A stretch of 64,000 bases of DNA from Candidatus Binatia bacterium (GCA_022820725.1 JAJEFA010000017.1:1-64000); one strand, 5' to 3'. Counted from the stretch's first letter, positions 18,053 through 26,673 are shown. The notes: generated by a model from the sequence alone, not told the origin. Translations and numbers: made by a program.

Positions 18053-18165
18053 AACCCTCCTGTGGTTGACAGGCAAAGACCAGGGGCGAAGGATAGTGTG
18101 AAGGTGGCAAAGCAAGAAAGGTAGAACGAGACTAAGATGACAAGGGTCGGAAAGGAGGAAATGAT

Positions 18166-18405
18166 ATGCAGGATAAAACCTATGTCATTACTGAGATCGT
18201 GGGCACCTCGGAGCAGTCGATCTCGGCGGCGGTAAGCAACGCGGTTGATCGCGCCAACAAGACACTCAAGGCACTCGACTGGTTTGAGGTCAAGGCGCTC
18301 CGCGGAACAGTCGTGGATGGTAAAGTTGGACAGTATCAGGTTACGCTTGATGTAGGCTTTCGCTATTTGAGCGATGAAGAAATGAAGGCTTGGGCAGAAG
18401 GGTAA
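18166..18405 (+). CDS. Dodecin family protein (first of two)
   Basis: A 79-residue flavin-binding dodecin. Dodecins form hollow dodecamers that store or buffer FMN/riboflavin or related compounds. Seen: TYVITEIVGTSEQS, AVSNAVDRANKTLKALDWFEV with the stacking tryptophan, and a beta-strand end QVTLDVGFRY. It carries about 10 extra C-terminal residues (LSDEEMKAWAEG) that its neighbour lacks. Strong AAAGGAGGAAATGAT ribosome binding site. A second dodecin follows 42 bases later. Confidence 0.93.
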   Translation: MQDKTYVITEIVGTSEQSISAAVSNAVDRANKTLKALDWFEVKALRGTVVDGKVGQYQVTLDVGFRYLSDEEMKAWAEG

Positions 18406-18447
18406 GCCTTCTATCAATCCTGGGTGTAGAGACGAAAGGGAGGAGCC

Positions 18448-18657
18448 ATGTCAGACAAAACGTATAAGCTCATTGAGTTGGTTGGGGTATCGGAAAACTC
18501 GATTGAAGAAGCCATCCAGAATGCCGTTGCCCGGGCAAATCAAACTCTCAAGAATTTGGATTGGTTTGAAGTCGTTGAAGCGCGCGGTGTGATTCAGGAC
18601 GGCACAGTCAATCAGTTCCAGGTCAAGATCAAGGTTGGATTTCGATTGAATATGTAA
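18448..18657 (+). CDS. Dodecin family protein (second of two)
   Basis: A 69-residue dodecin, paralogous to the preceding gene and of the usual family length. Shares TYKLIELVGVSENSIEEA, the ARANQTLKNLDWFEV tryptophan region and a final beta strand QVKIKVGFRL. GGGAGGAGCC precedes the ATG. The two copies are similar but clearly diverged, so the duplication is not recent. Flavin storage or protection is the family role, and the peroxiredoxin gene 120 bases downstream would fit an oxidative-stress setting. Confidence 0.93.
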   Translation: MSDKTYKLIELVGVSENSIEEAIQNAVARANQTLKNLDWFEVVEARGVIQDGTVNQFQVKIKVGFRLNM

Positions 18658-18779
18658 GACCAATCTGAACTGTATAAGAGAGGGCAGAACTGCTTCCACT
18701 TCTCCGGGCAAGGCGCTATAAACGAATCGATCCGTGGGCGACTGGTAACTGTGAGAAGCATAAGCATTGAAGGAGATGC

Positions 18780-19442
18780 ATGATGGCGTTACACATTGGC
18801 GAGGAAGCTCCCAATTTTACGGCGGAGACCACAGAGGGAACGATCAACTTTCACGAGTGGATCGGAGATGGCTGGGCTATTTTGTTTTCACATCCCAAAG
18901 ATTTTACTCCGGTGTGTACAACGGAGTTGGGCTATATGGCTGGCCTCAAGCCGGAATTTGATAAGCGCAACTGCAAAATCATCGGTCTGAGCATTGACCC
19001 GGTCGCCGATCACACGGAATGGGTCAAAGACATTGAAGAAACTCAGGGGCATTCCGTCACCTATCCCTTGATTGGCGACACGGACCTCGCCGTTGCCAAG
19101 CTGTACGACATGATCCACCCGAATGCGAGCGGGACTGCCAAGGGACGGACGGCGGTCGACAATGCCACCGTTCGCTCGGTGTTTGTGGTCGGGCCGGACA
19201 AGAAGATCAAGCTCATGATTACCTATCCGATGAGCACCGGGCGGAACTTCGACGAGGTTCTGCGCGTATTGGATTCCTGTCAGTTGACCGCCCAACACAA
19301 AGTCGCCACTCCGGTGAATTGGAAACAGGGCGAGGACGTGATTATTGTCCCTGCGGTCTCGAACGAGGAAGCCAAGGAAAAATTCCCCGGCGGTTGGAAG
19401 GCGCCCAAGCCGTATCTGCGGATCGTACCGCAGCCGCAATAA
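18780..19442 (+). CDS. 1-Cys peroxiredoxin (Prx6 type)
   Basis: Thiol peroxidase reducing H2O2 and alkyl hydroperoxides. The 220-residue length, peroxidatic cysteine in HPKDFTPVCTTELG, and the extended C-terminal arm (VIIVPAVSNEEAKEKFPGGW, then PYLR) are typical of the Prx6 group. ATG at 18780 follows AAGGAG; ATG at 18783 is equally possible. Stands as a single gene after the dodecins, convergent with the acetoacetate-decarboxylase-like gene. Other cysteines (KRNCK, DSCQL) are not in a standard resolving position. Confidence 0.93.
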   Translation: MMALHIGEEAPNFTAETTEGTINFHEWIGDGWAILFSHPKDFTPVCTTELGYMAGLKPEFDKRNCKIIGLSIDPVADHTEWVKDIEETQGHSVTYPLIGDTDLAVAKLYDMIHPNASGTAKGRTAVDNATVRSVFVVGPDKKIKLMITYPMSTGRNFDEVLRVLDSCQLTAQHKVATPVNWKQGEDVIIVPAVSNEEAKEKFPGGWKAPKPYLRIVPQPQ

Positions 19443-19502
19443 GACCGCTCCTGCGAGCAGTGAGGGGCCGCTGCCCAGCGACCCCCCTGTCCATGTCGGC
19501 TA

Positions 19503-20261
19503 TTAATACGTTTTCAATATGCGGCCGTATGGCAGGTGGGCGTTAAAAAAGCCATAGCGGCACTGCACCACTTCTTTGACCGCTAACTGGTGCCAGGGAT
19601 CGGCTTCCGTTGGGGCATTATAGACCAGCGAGCCCGGTCCACTCCACACCTCGGCAACGCCGTCGGTTCCCACGACAGGGGTGACGGCAAAATGACAAGA
19701 GACAAGCTGCGCCAAGGCCGGCTCCTCGCTTTCTTCCGCGCTGGGAATCACTTTGAGGGAAACAATGGGCGGAAATTTGAAGCTCTCGACCGGGGCGTTG
19801 CGAATCGCCCGCATGACGGCCGTCGCCAGCCGGTTACCCGTAGGCCGCTCAATGATGCCCATGAATTCTTCATGTTCCTGGGTCACGTCAACGTGAGCCA
19901 GCTTTTTAGCATAGCCCCAGATCTCACGACCCGCGATCAGCGGTGCTTCCTGAGTGACGAAAAGATTCGGCAGATAGGTCATGGGCTGACCTTCCCAGGT
20001 GCAGGCCAGTCCCAGAATCGCCTCATTATATGGCCCAAAGGTCGAGAAGTGGTATTTGGCAATAAGGAGGCTGGCGGTCGCCGGCTCAACTAGGGCTAAT
20101 CCTTCTGGGAGGAGGCGCAGGGCACCATCTTCATCGGTCTGGTAATCAACGATAATCATCTCCATATTGCGGTAATAGAAGGGTGGAGACTGGACTGCAG
20201 GTGCGGTCACCGGCATTGAGGGACCGAACTGACTTTTTGTGAGCTGTCCATACTTTGCCAT
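19503..20261 (-). CDS. Acetoacetate decarboxylase family protein
   Basis: A 252-residue member of the ADC superfamily. The Schiff-base lysine pair is visible in EIWGYAKKLAHV, and the preceding QEAPLIAGRE and following beta-strands match the family. True acetoacetate decarboxylases convert acetoacetate to acetone and CO2; many relatives act instead on other keto acids or as aldolase/dehydratases, so the substrate is open. Ribosome binding site GGAGG lies upstream of ATG 20261. It is downstream of an amidohydrolase on the same strand, separated by a palindromic hairpin. Confidence 0.82.
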   Translation of the reverse strand: MAKYGQLTKSQFGPSMPVTAPAVQSPPFYYRNMEMIIVDYQTDEDGALRLLPEGLALVEPATASLLIAKYHFSTFGPYNEAILGLACTWEGQPMTYLPNLFVTQEAPLIAGREIWGYAKKLAHVDVTQEHEEFMGIIERPTGNRLATAVMRAIRNAPVESFKFPPIVSLKVIPSAEESEEPALAQLVSCHFAVTPVVGTDGVAEVWSGPGSLVYNAPTEADPWHQLAVKEVVQCRYGFFNAHLPYGRILKTY

Positions 20262-20304
20262 ACTGCTAGCCTCCTTGCGGTCTGACTGAACCGTGACTAC
20301 GAAT

Positions 20305-20360
20305 CAAAGAGTAAACGTGTCCAGCTTTGTCTGTATTGATGGAGGATACGTTTACTCTTG
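20305..20360 (-). repeat. Palindromic gene-end element, copy A
   Basis: Arms AAGAGTAAACGTGTCC (20307-20322) and GGATACGTTTACTCTT (20344-20359), 21-base loop, 15 of 16 pairs plus one G-T. Read on the minus strand the element holds the last codon and stop of the amidohydrolase (CAA GAG TAA). Related copies lie at 35503-35558 and 48020-48073 and a half copy at 46874-46891. Likely works as an RNA hairpin at the gene end. Confidence 0.75.
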
Positions 20361-21524
20361 CATGCCGTAGCACTTCAGCACGTTCTTTCCCAATATGCCC
20401 TCTCGGGCCGATTCGGCCATCAGGTTTGTGAGTTCAACCAAATTGGGAATATACTCGGGTGGATGGTCGGCATGCGGAAAATCGCTGGCCCAGAAAAATC
20501 GATCTTCTCCAACAAAGGGGATCACCCCGGCGAGTGAACGTTCATCCGGGTCGCCCGAGATCCAGCACTGTCGGCGGAAATACTCGCTCGGTTTGTCTTT
20601 CAGCCGCACGCTCTTGCCCAGTGGCGAGTCGTAGACCGCATCCATGCGTTCCAGCCAGTATCCGATCCAGCCCGCGCCCACTTCCAGGACAATGACTTTG
20701 AGCTGCGGGAACTTGTCGAACACCCCATACTGAAAGAGCGAGACAAAACCCCCTCGAATGGCATCTCCCCCGGCGATATTTTGGTAAAACGCGGTCGAGA
20801 AACTCGTCATCCGGCCAAAGCGGGTTGGGGCCGCCCAGTGGGGCTCAAACGACGGGTGAATGCCAAACGGCAGACCGAGTTCTTGGGCCGCGGCAAACAC
20901 GCGGTCGTGATCGGGATGGCCATGAGCCTTGCGGCTCCAGATATACGGAGCCACAAAAAAGCCCTTCATCCCATCCTTGGCCGCCCGGCGCAGCTCTTCT
21001 TCCGCTAGCTCGGGAATGCCAATGGGGATATGGGCAATGGGGAGCAGGCGTCCACCCGAGTCTGAGCAAAAATCCACCAGCCAGCGATTGTACGCCCGGG
21101 CATAGGCCATCGACAGCTCAAGGTCTTCGCATTCGGGTTCCCATAACAGGCCAAGCGTGGGGTAGAGAAACACCTTCTCGATATGCTCAATGTCCAGACG
21201 TTGCAGCCGCTCTTTCGGATCCATGGAGCCAAACGAGGCGTTATCAACATAGCCAGAGCCGGTCGGCTCGCGTTCATACTCAATACCCCCAAGCTGGTCC
21301 ATCACCCCAAGCCCCGAAGGTGCCCCCTTCCGGGTCATTTTGGATGGCTGACCGTTGACCTCAAGATATTCCAGGCCGTCGTCGTCCTTCCGAATACGGA
21401 CCGCGCGGTCACGATATTGAGGTTCCAGATATTTTTCCCAGAGATCGGGCGCTTCGAGTATATGACCGTCGGCATCGATCACACCTGACATGGGGAGACT
21501 CGGTAAGGCTTCAGGGCCGGGCAT
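20352..21524 (-). CDS. Amidohydrolase family protein (amidohydro_2 / ACMSD-like)
   Basis: A 390-residue metal-dependent hydrolase or decarboxylase of the ACMSD-related amidohydrolase_2 group. The N-terminal metal site appears as VIDADGHILEAPDLWEKYL, a histidine lies in PFGIHPSFEPHW, and the C-terminal acid in WASDFPHADHPP. The family hydrolyses or decarboxylates cyclic or aromatic acids; the substrate here is unknown. A reading up to 21926 runs inside the upstream gene; ATG at 21524 sits 6 bases after AAAGGAGG, which decides the start. It begins 13 bases after the Sel1-protein stop. Its C-terminal QE-stop lies within palindrome copy A. Confidence 0.85.
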   Translation of the reverse strand: MPGPEALPSLPMSGVIDADGHILEAPDLWEKYLEPQYRDRAVRIRKDDDGLEYLEVNGQPSKMTRKGAPSGLGVMDQLGGIEYEREPTGSGYVDNASFGSMDPKERLQRLDIEHIEKVFLYPTLGLLWEPECEDLELSMAYARAYNRWLVDFCSDSGGRLLPIAHIPIGIPELAEEELRRAAKDGMKGFFVAPYIWSRKAHGHPDHDRVFAAAQELGLPFGIHPSFEPHWAAPTRFGRMTSFSTAFYQNIAGGDAIRGGFVSLFQYGVFDKFPQLKVIVLEVGAGWIGYWLERMDAVYDSPLGKSVRLKDKPSEYFRRQCWISGDPDERSLAGVIPFVGEDRFFWASDFPHADHPPEYIPNLVELTNLMAESAREGILGKNVLKCYGMQE

Positions 21525-21537
21525 GCACATCCTCCTT

Positions 21538-22776
21538 TTATGTCCCAGAACTCGAACGTTGCCGCTTACGAAAGAGCTCTTCTCCTTCCTCAATCTGCTC
21601 AGGTTCCATAAGCTCAACAATATACTCACGCACTTTGAGCACTTCATTCTTGTGCTCGCCCGAGGCATTGGTCTCCGCCAGACTGATCCACATATAGGCT
21701 TGGCCATAGTCCAGCGGCGTCCCCTGGCCCCTGGCGTAGCGCAGTGCCAGATTATACTGCGCCTGGGCATCATCCTGATTGGCCGCCCGGCGATACCAAT
21801 TCGCCGCCTGGGTGTCGTTCTGTTCGACCCCTTGCCCGGTCGCGTACATGAAGCCCAGATTGATCTGGGCTTGGGCATGGCCCTGGTCGGCCGCCTGGCG
21901 ATACCACTTGGCGGCTTCGGCCGCATCCTGTGCCACCCCTTGGCCGGTGCGATACATCAGCCCCAGATTCCACTGTGCGTCGGCATGGCCCTGGTCGGCC
22001 GCCTGGCGATACCACTTGGCGGCTTCGGCCGCGTCTTGTGCCACGCCTTGGCCCGTATAATAGTGGAGCCCCATAAAATAGAGCGACTGCGGAGAGCCCT
22101 GTTCGGCAGCCTGACGATGCCATTGCAGCGCCTGGGTCGCATCCCGGTCAACGCGTTGGCCCAGGCCGTAGAGCACGCCCAATTCCGCCTGGGCATGCAT
22201 GATTCCCTGCTCGGCCGCTTGGGTGAGCTGGGCAATCGTCATTCGTGCAATCAGATTATCGCGGGCACCCGCGTATTTTGCAGCAGTTGCTTTGGCGGCA
22301 TTGAACGAATCACGGTCGCCTTTATAAACGGCCAGCTTGGCCGCGCTATCGGCCGCCTGGTTGATCAAGAGCAAGGCCTGGACGTCATCCTGCTCAATTC
22401 CCTTGCCCGATGAGTACAGAATACCCAGGTCGTACTGGGCTGTCACATGGCCCTGCTCGGCGGCTCGGCGATACCACGCTATCGCTGTGTCCATATCCGC
22501 TGCGACGCCAAGGCCGTTGGCATACATAACCCCCAGGTTCCACTGGGCTGTCGCATGGCCCTGCTCAGCAGCTTTGTGATACCACACACTGGCTTCGGTA
22601 TAGTCTTGTGCGACCCCGTAGCCATTATCGTACAGGAAGGCGAGGTCGTACTGCGCCTCGACGTCACCGGCCTCGGCCCGCGCTCGCAACTCGGCAGTTC
22701 TGTCTGTTTGCGCCAGGGCTACACCACAAATACATACTCCAACACTTACGAGTATCCAGCGTGCTATTGTCTGCAT
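21538..22776 (-). CDS. Secreted Sel1-like (TPR) repeat protein
   Basis: A 412-residue protein with a signal peptide (ARWILVSVGVCICGVALAQ) and about nine Sel1-like repeats of 36 residues, each with the GxxYxxGxGVxQDxxxAxxWYRxAAxQGxxxAQ pattern. Such solenoids mediate protein-protein contacts in envelope or stress pathways; no catalytic domain is present. Two central repeats are nearly identical at DNA level (see the repeat entry). The C-terminal 40 residues are acidic and non-repetitive (MEPEQIEEGEELFRKRQ). ATG at 22776 has a weak AGGA site; a start at 22833 would hide the signal peptide. Close to the amidohydrolase downstream. Confidence 0.88.
   Translation of the reverse strand: MQTIARWILVSVGVCICGVALAQTDRTAELRARAEAGDVEAQYDLAFLYDNGYGVAQDYTEASVWYHKAAEQGHATAQWNLGVMYANGLGVAADMDTAIAWYRRAAEQGHVTAQYDLGILYSSGKGIEQDDVQALLLINQAADSAAKLAVYKGDRDSFNAAKATAAKYAGARDNLIARMTIAQLTQAAEQGIMHAQAELGVLYGLGQRVDRDATQALQWHRQAAEQGSPQSLYFMGLHYYTGQGVAQDAAEAAKWYRQAADQGHADAQWNLGLMYRTGQGVAQDAAEAAKWYRQAADQGHAQAQINLGFMYATGQGVEQNDTQAANWYRRAANQDDAQAQYNLALRYARGQGTPLDYGQAYMWISLAETNASGEHKNEVLKVREYIVELMEPEQIEEGEELFRKRQRSSSGT
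21874..22056 (-). repeat. 108-bp tandem duplication inside the Sel1 gene
   Basis: Bases 21874-21948 and 21982-22056 match at 71 of 75 positions with a period of 108 bases, exactly three... that is, 36 codons, one Sel1 unit. The other repeats of the gene are far more diverged, so this unit was duplicated recently or is kept uniform by recombination. Confidence 0.85.
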
Positions 22777-22913
22777 ACCAGTTGTCCTACCGTACTCCTT
22801 CTCAAATGAGAAGAGCGGGCAATGTCTCCCCATCTTACGTCTCGGAGTATGCGTTATTTGACAAGATCAAACAGGCCCGTACTCGCGGATCGCCGATTCC
22901 AGACAGCGGGTGA

Positions 22914-23114
22914 CTATCGGTCTTTCTGCATTGCGGTGAACTGGTGACAACCGCACAGACTGATACGACAGCGACCGGTCCAGGCGTATTCGTGTACCAG
23001 AGCCGGATGGCCACAGGCACACCGGGAGAGACCTGTACTCGTCGGGTGCGGTGAACCTTCGATTTTCGCCCACTGCCGCTCCAAATCCTGCCGAATCTCT
23101 TCATCCCGCGTCAT
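22914..23114 (-). CDS. Small putative zinc-binding protein
   Basis: A 66-residue product with an acidic helical start (TRDEEIRQDLERQWAKI) and a cysteine/histidine cluster CACGHPALVHEY to GRCRISLCGCHQF. The pattern C-x-CGH-x4-H...C-x5-CGC-x-x-F resembles a small zinc-binding motif common in actinobacterial proteins. No clear ribosome binding site; it starts 15 bases after the stop of the upstream 99-residue gene and could be coupled to it. Function unknown; coding status is judged from the motif rather than homology. Confidence 0.5.
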   Translation of the reverse strand: MTRDEEIRQDLERQWAKIEGSPHPTSTGLSRCACGHPALVHEYAWTGRCRISLCGCHQFTAMQKDR

Positions 23115-23129
23115 TGTTGAGAATTCGTA

Positions 23130-23429
23130 TCATGTGTGCAGGGCGTCTATCCAGTCAGGTAAGGGTTGATCTGGCACGTCAGCGCTCTCGGGTAAGAGTT
23201 CAAGCACGTCGAGCGACATGCGGTAGCGAATCCGTCCGTGCCACAAATACGGTGTCCTCACAGAATTGCTCACCATGCCGCCGTGAAGGGCCGGGTGGGT
23301 GCCCTGAGGAGGAGTGGCCTCCACCCATAACTCTGTCCCGCGATACCGACGAACCCAGGCGTGTGAGTCCGGGTGGATACTGTCCCAACTCTCCGGCTCC
23401 ACAATCCGGGCTTTTTGACAATACATCAT
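23130..23429 (-). CDS. Hypothetical protein, 99 residues
   Basis: A 99-residue reading frame starting ATGATG at 23429 behind GGGGAAGA. The product is rich in aromatic and charged residues (ARIVEPESWDSIHPDS, GTELWVEATPPQG) and has no signal peptide, membrane segment or cysteine cluster. I do not recognise a family. It lies directly upstream of the small cysteine-rich gene on the same strand in the gap between the Sel1 gene and enoyl-CoA hydratase. The rest of this gap (22777-22913 and 23430-23580) shows nothing else. Confidence 0.45.
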   Translation of the reverse strand: MMYCQKARIVEPESWDSIHPDSHAWVRRYRGTELWVEATPPQGTHPALHGGMVSNSVRTPYLWHGRIRYRMSLDVLELLPESADVPDQPLPDWIDALHT

Positions 23430-23580
23430 TCTTCCCCGTTTCCTTGTACCTCAAGAGGTATCCGTGAGAAAAGATTGCCCGGTGTTCTTGATCGGACGCG
23501 TGCGTTCAGGTTACCCAGAGGGTCGTCGGACATCTCTTCGAGGACACGGGAAAAAATGAAACACAGCGGGAGGAAGCGAT

Positions 23581-24342
23581 ATGGACACTTTTCAATATGA
23601 AACCGTTCTGAGCACGCTCGGCAACAGCGGGGTCCGCACCATAGCCCTGAATCGGCCCGAGCGCCTGAACGCCATGAACGGACAGCTCATGATCGATATT
23701 GCGCGCGCATTTGACGAAGCCAATGCCGATCCAGGGACCCGGGCCATCATTTTTACCGGCCAGGGCCGAGCCTTTTGTGCCGGCGATGACCGGAAGGCAC
23801 ATCGTCAGCCTGAAGGCGAAGGAGAGGCCAGAGATGCCGTGGACGCGGTCCAGCGGGCGACCCTGGCGATTGTCTTTGGCGGGAAACCGGTTGTGGGAGC
23901 CATCAACGGTTGGGCAGTCGGGGGTGGATTCGAGTTGGCGATCAATTGTGATTTCCCGATCTGGGCGGAAAGCGCCCGGGGGTTTTTCCCTGAGGTGTCG
24001 CTCAACGCCTTTGTGACCGGCGCCGTCTCATCGCTTTTACCGGCCCTGGTTGGGCTGAACAAAGCCCGAGAAATGCTATTTCTGGGCGAACAGTACGACG
24101 CCCGCACCCTGCTGGACCTGGGCGTGGCGTGGCGCGTCGTTGCCGATGATCGGCTGCTCGCCGAGGCGCACAGTGTGGCGGAGAAACTGAGTAGCCTGCC
24201 ACCTCTGGCCGTCCGAGCGATGAAGCGCGTACTCAATCAGTGCGCGGTCAGCGATATCAACACTGCACTTCGACTGGAAACAGAGGCGACCGTTGCCAGT
24301 TTTCTCGACCCGGAAACAACCGAACGACTCAAGAATTTCTAG
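23581..24342 (+). CDS. Enoyl-CoA hydratase/isomerase family protein
   Basis: A 253-residue crotonase-fold protein acting on acyl-CoA thioesters. Seen: NRPERLNAMNGQ, the first oxyanion-hole segment GRAFCAGDDRK, the second in NGWAVGGGFELAINCD, and the C-terminal PPLAVRAMKRVLN. The catalytic glutamate positions of classical hydratases are not clearly both present (PEVSLNAFVTG), so it might be an isomerase, hydrolase or dehalogenase instead. GGAGGAAGCGAT precedes ATG 23581. Single gene, convergent with the MBL hydrolase. Confidence 0.88.
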   Translation: MDTFQYETVLSTLGNSGVRTIALNRPERLNAMNGQLMIDIARAFDEANADPGTRAIIFTGQGRAFCAGDDRKAHRQPEGEGEARDAVDAVQRATLAIVFGGKPVVGAINGWAVGGGFELAINCDFPIWAESARGFFPEVSLNAFVTGAVSSLLPALVGLNKAREMLFLGEQYDARTLLDLGVAWRVVADDRLLAEAHSVAEKLSSLPPLAVRAMKRVLNQCAVSDINTALRLETEATVASFLDPETTERLKNF

Positions 24343-24395
24343 TCTGGGACGCGGCAACAGCTACCCACCGGCTACGGATGACAGCTCGACTATCC

Positions 24396-25103
24396 CTACT
24401 CCTTTTCCCTCTCAGGGTTGGGCACCATCTTGCCGTGACCGGGAATAATCCAGTCCGCGAGCTGTAAAACCTTCTCTCGACTCGCATTGAGTGCCTCTTG
24501 GTTCCAGGTCAGCGGGGCGTCTCCGGGTGTGATGTCCGGGAATGCCCAGGTATGGGTCAGGACGTAGGTCCCCTGTGCCGTCTCGACGACCAGCGACGCG
24601 TCTTCTTCGGTATGTCCCGGGGTTTGTATCACACGTATGCCGGGCGCAATGGCATACTCATCTCCATGATCTTCCCACAGATCGCCGCTATACGTCGCCC
24701 AAAAATCGACCAGTCGGGCGTTGGGGAAGAGGGCAATATTTACGGTATGGTCGGGATGGTGATGGCTGATAAAGACATGGGTGACATCCTCAACTGAGAC
24801 GCCCTCTTTTTTCAGCGTGTCAAGGATGAGAGCCCGCTCTGCAACCATACCGGGATCGGCGACCAACGTGACACCCTCGCCTCGGACCAGGGCAACCGTA
24901 CCCGCCACATGCCTGGCCCCGTCATCAGCCACACCGGGCATGGGCTGTCGCCCTTCTATCGGCTTGACATAGCCCTCAAGCAGAACGGTGACGGTGTTTG
25001 TGTTTTGCGCTTCTTGTCCCTGTACTCCGAGGGGCGTACAAACAAACACAGCCCCCATGAGTCCACCCAGAGCAACGAATCGGCATCTTTTTGTATGCAT
25101 CAT
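24396..25103 (-). CDS. Exported MBL-fold metallo-hydrolase
   Basis: A 235-residue metallo-beta-lactamase-fold protein with a signal peptide (FVALGGLMGAVFVCTPLGVQGQ). The metal motif is intact: ISHHHPDHTVN, then TPGHTEED and IIPGHGKMV provide further histidines. Overall it resembles MBLAC1-like hydrolases more than lactamases or glyoxalase II. Start at 25103 (ATGATG) follows CAGGAGGGAAAT; a longer reading to 25130 is unlikely. Its substrate, and whether it is periplasmic rather than anchored, cannot be told from sequence. Confidence 0.85.
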   Translation of the reverse strand: MMHTKRCRFVALGGLMGAVFVCTPLGVQGQEAQNTNTVTVLLEGYVKPIEGRQPMPGVADDGARHVAGTVALVRGEGVTLVADPGMVAERALILDTLKKEGVSVEDVTHVFISHHHPDHTVNIALFPNARLVDFWATYSGDLWEDHGDEYAIAPGIRVIQTPGHTEEDASLVVETAQGTYVLTHTWAFPDITPGDAPLTWNQEALNASREKVLQLADWIIPGHGKMVPNPEREKE

Positions 25104-25252
25104 ATTTCCCTCCTGTATGATCCTTGACATAGCACTCCGGTCTGTGGGGGACTAGTCGTCTCGTTTCTCGCTTTTTTTGTTCGGTGTAGCTATTATCACT
25201 GGCAGCGGGACGACGACGAATGTAGCGCTACGAGTAGAAACAGGAGACGCAT

Positions 25253-26593
25253 ATGAGTGACCTCTCCTCTGCCGAGATCTTACGCCTGACTCGGGAGTAC
25301 GGCCTTTACGAATGGGCGGCGCAGAAAGCGGTGAAGCCACTCAGCGTTGACCACGCTCAGGGCGTCTACTTCTGGACGGTCGACGGTAAACGTTTTCTTG
25401 ACTTCAACTCGCAACTGATGTGCGTCAACATTGGCCACGGTGATGAGCGTGTCCTGACCGCCATTCGGGAACAATCCGAGAAGCTGACCTATGTGATGCC
25501 GCATCTTGTGACCGAGCCACGGGCCAGGCTGCATCAACTCCTGGCCGAAGTCAGCCCCGGTGCCCTCAAACGATCCTTTCTGACGCTGAGCGGAGCGGAG
25601 GCAAATGAGCATGCCGTGCGGATCGCTCGCTTGGCCACTCAGCGGCAGAAAATTCTTGTCCGCTATCGTTCCTATCACGGCGCAACAGCCGGGGCCGTCA
25701 GCCTGACCGGAGAGCCGCGCCGCTGGGGAACTGAACCCGGTATCCCCGGTGTTGTACGGGCCATGGACCCCTACCGCTATCGGTGCCGCTGGTGTCAGGA
25801 GCAGTCAGCCTGCAATCTCGACTGCTTGAATCATGTCGAAGATGTCATCCAGTTTGAGGGTGCGCACTCGATTGCTGCCGTGCTGATTGAGACCGTGACT
25901 GGCACGAACGGCATCATCATCCCACCCGACGGTTATCTGCAGGGGCTGCGCACCTTGTGTGATAAATATGGCATCCTGTTGATCGCCGATGAGGTCATGA
26001 GCGGCTTTGGCCGGACGGGGGAGTGGTTTGCGGTCGATCACTGGGATGTCGTGCCTGACATCATGACGGTGGCAAAGGGCTTAACGAGCGCCTACCTGCC
26101 GCTTGGCGCCATCATGGTGAACGATGAGATCGCGGCCCATTTTGAAGACAACTTCCTGTATTCCGGATTGACCTATGGGGCACATCCGGTCTCCTGTGCC
26201 GCTGCGGTTGCCACCATTAAGGTCTACCAGGAAGACGGTCTGATCGAGCATGCCAAAAAGATGGGGACCGTTCTGGCGCATGAAATGGAACGTTTACAGA
26301 AGAAGCATCCCTCGGTTGGAGAGACCCGTTCCATCGGCCTGTTTGGCCTGTTCGAGCTGGTCAAAAACCGCCAGACGCGCGAGCCGCTGGCTCCCTTTAA
26401 TGCGACGGCTGCCGAGATGGGGTCCATGGCTCAGCTCGGTACGTTCTTTCGAGAGAACGGGCTTTTCACCCTCGTTCGCTGGAACACTTTTTTTGTCAAT
26501 CCGCCGCTGTGTATTAGCGAAGAACAACTCCGTGAGGGATTGGCGATTATTGACCAGGCGCTCGATATTACCGACGCGACCGTCTCGGCCTGA
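25253..26593 (+). CDS. Class III PLP-dependent aminotransferase
   Basis: A 446-residue fold-type I omega-aminotransferase. Visible: FLDFNSQLMCVNIGH, SGAEANEHAVRIAR (PLP phosphate region), RSYHGATAG, LIADEVMSGFGRTGEW with the PLP-binding Asp, and the Schiff-base lysine in TVAKGLTSAYLPLGA. A cysteine-containing segment (CRWCQEQSACNLDC) around residue 180 is also found in taurine:pyruvate-type enzymes, to which the overall sequence seems closest. Likely removes a terminal amino group from an amine or omega-amino acid. Followed 80 bases later by a binding-protein gene on the same strand. Confidence 0.88.
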   Translation: MSDLSSAEILRLTREYGLYEWAAQKAVKPLSVDHAQGVYFWTVDGKRFLDFNSQLMCVNIGHGDERVLTAIREQSEKLTYVMPHLVTEPRARLHQLLAEVSPGALKRSFLTLSGAEANEHAVRIARLATQRQKILVRYRSYHGATAGAVSLTGEPRRWGTEPGIPGVVRAMDPYRYRCRWCQEQSACNLDCLNHVEDVIQFEGAHSIAAVLIETVTGTNGIIIPPDGYLQGLRTLCDKYGILLIADEVMSGFGRTGEWFAVDHWDVVPDIMTVAKGLTSAYLPLGAIMVNDEIAAHFEDNFLYSGLTYGAHPVSCAAAVATIKVYQEDGLIEHAKKMGTVLAHEMERLQKKHPSVGETRSIGLFGLFELVKNRQTREPLAPFNATAAEMGSMAQLGTFFRENGLFTLVRWNTFFVNPPLCISEEQLREGLAIIDQALDITDATVSA

Positions 26594-26673
26594 CAGTTTT
26601 TCTTGGGAGTGGGCGCGTATGAACACCAAATCCTCTGTACCGATTGGAACCTGGGCGTAAAGATGAGGATAGC

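Noticed and set aside
20352..21926. Amidohydrolase read from 21926 as a 524-residue protein
   Set aside because: The first 134 residues are an out-of-frame reading of the Sel1 gene; AAAGGAGG before ATG 21524 marks the real start.
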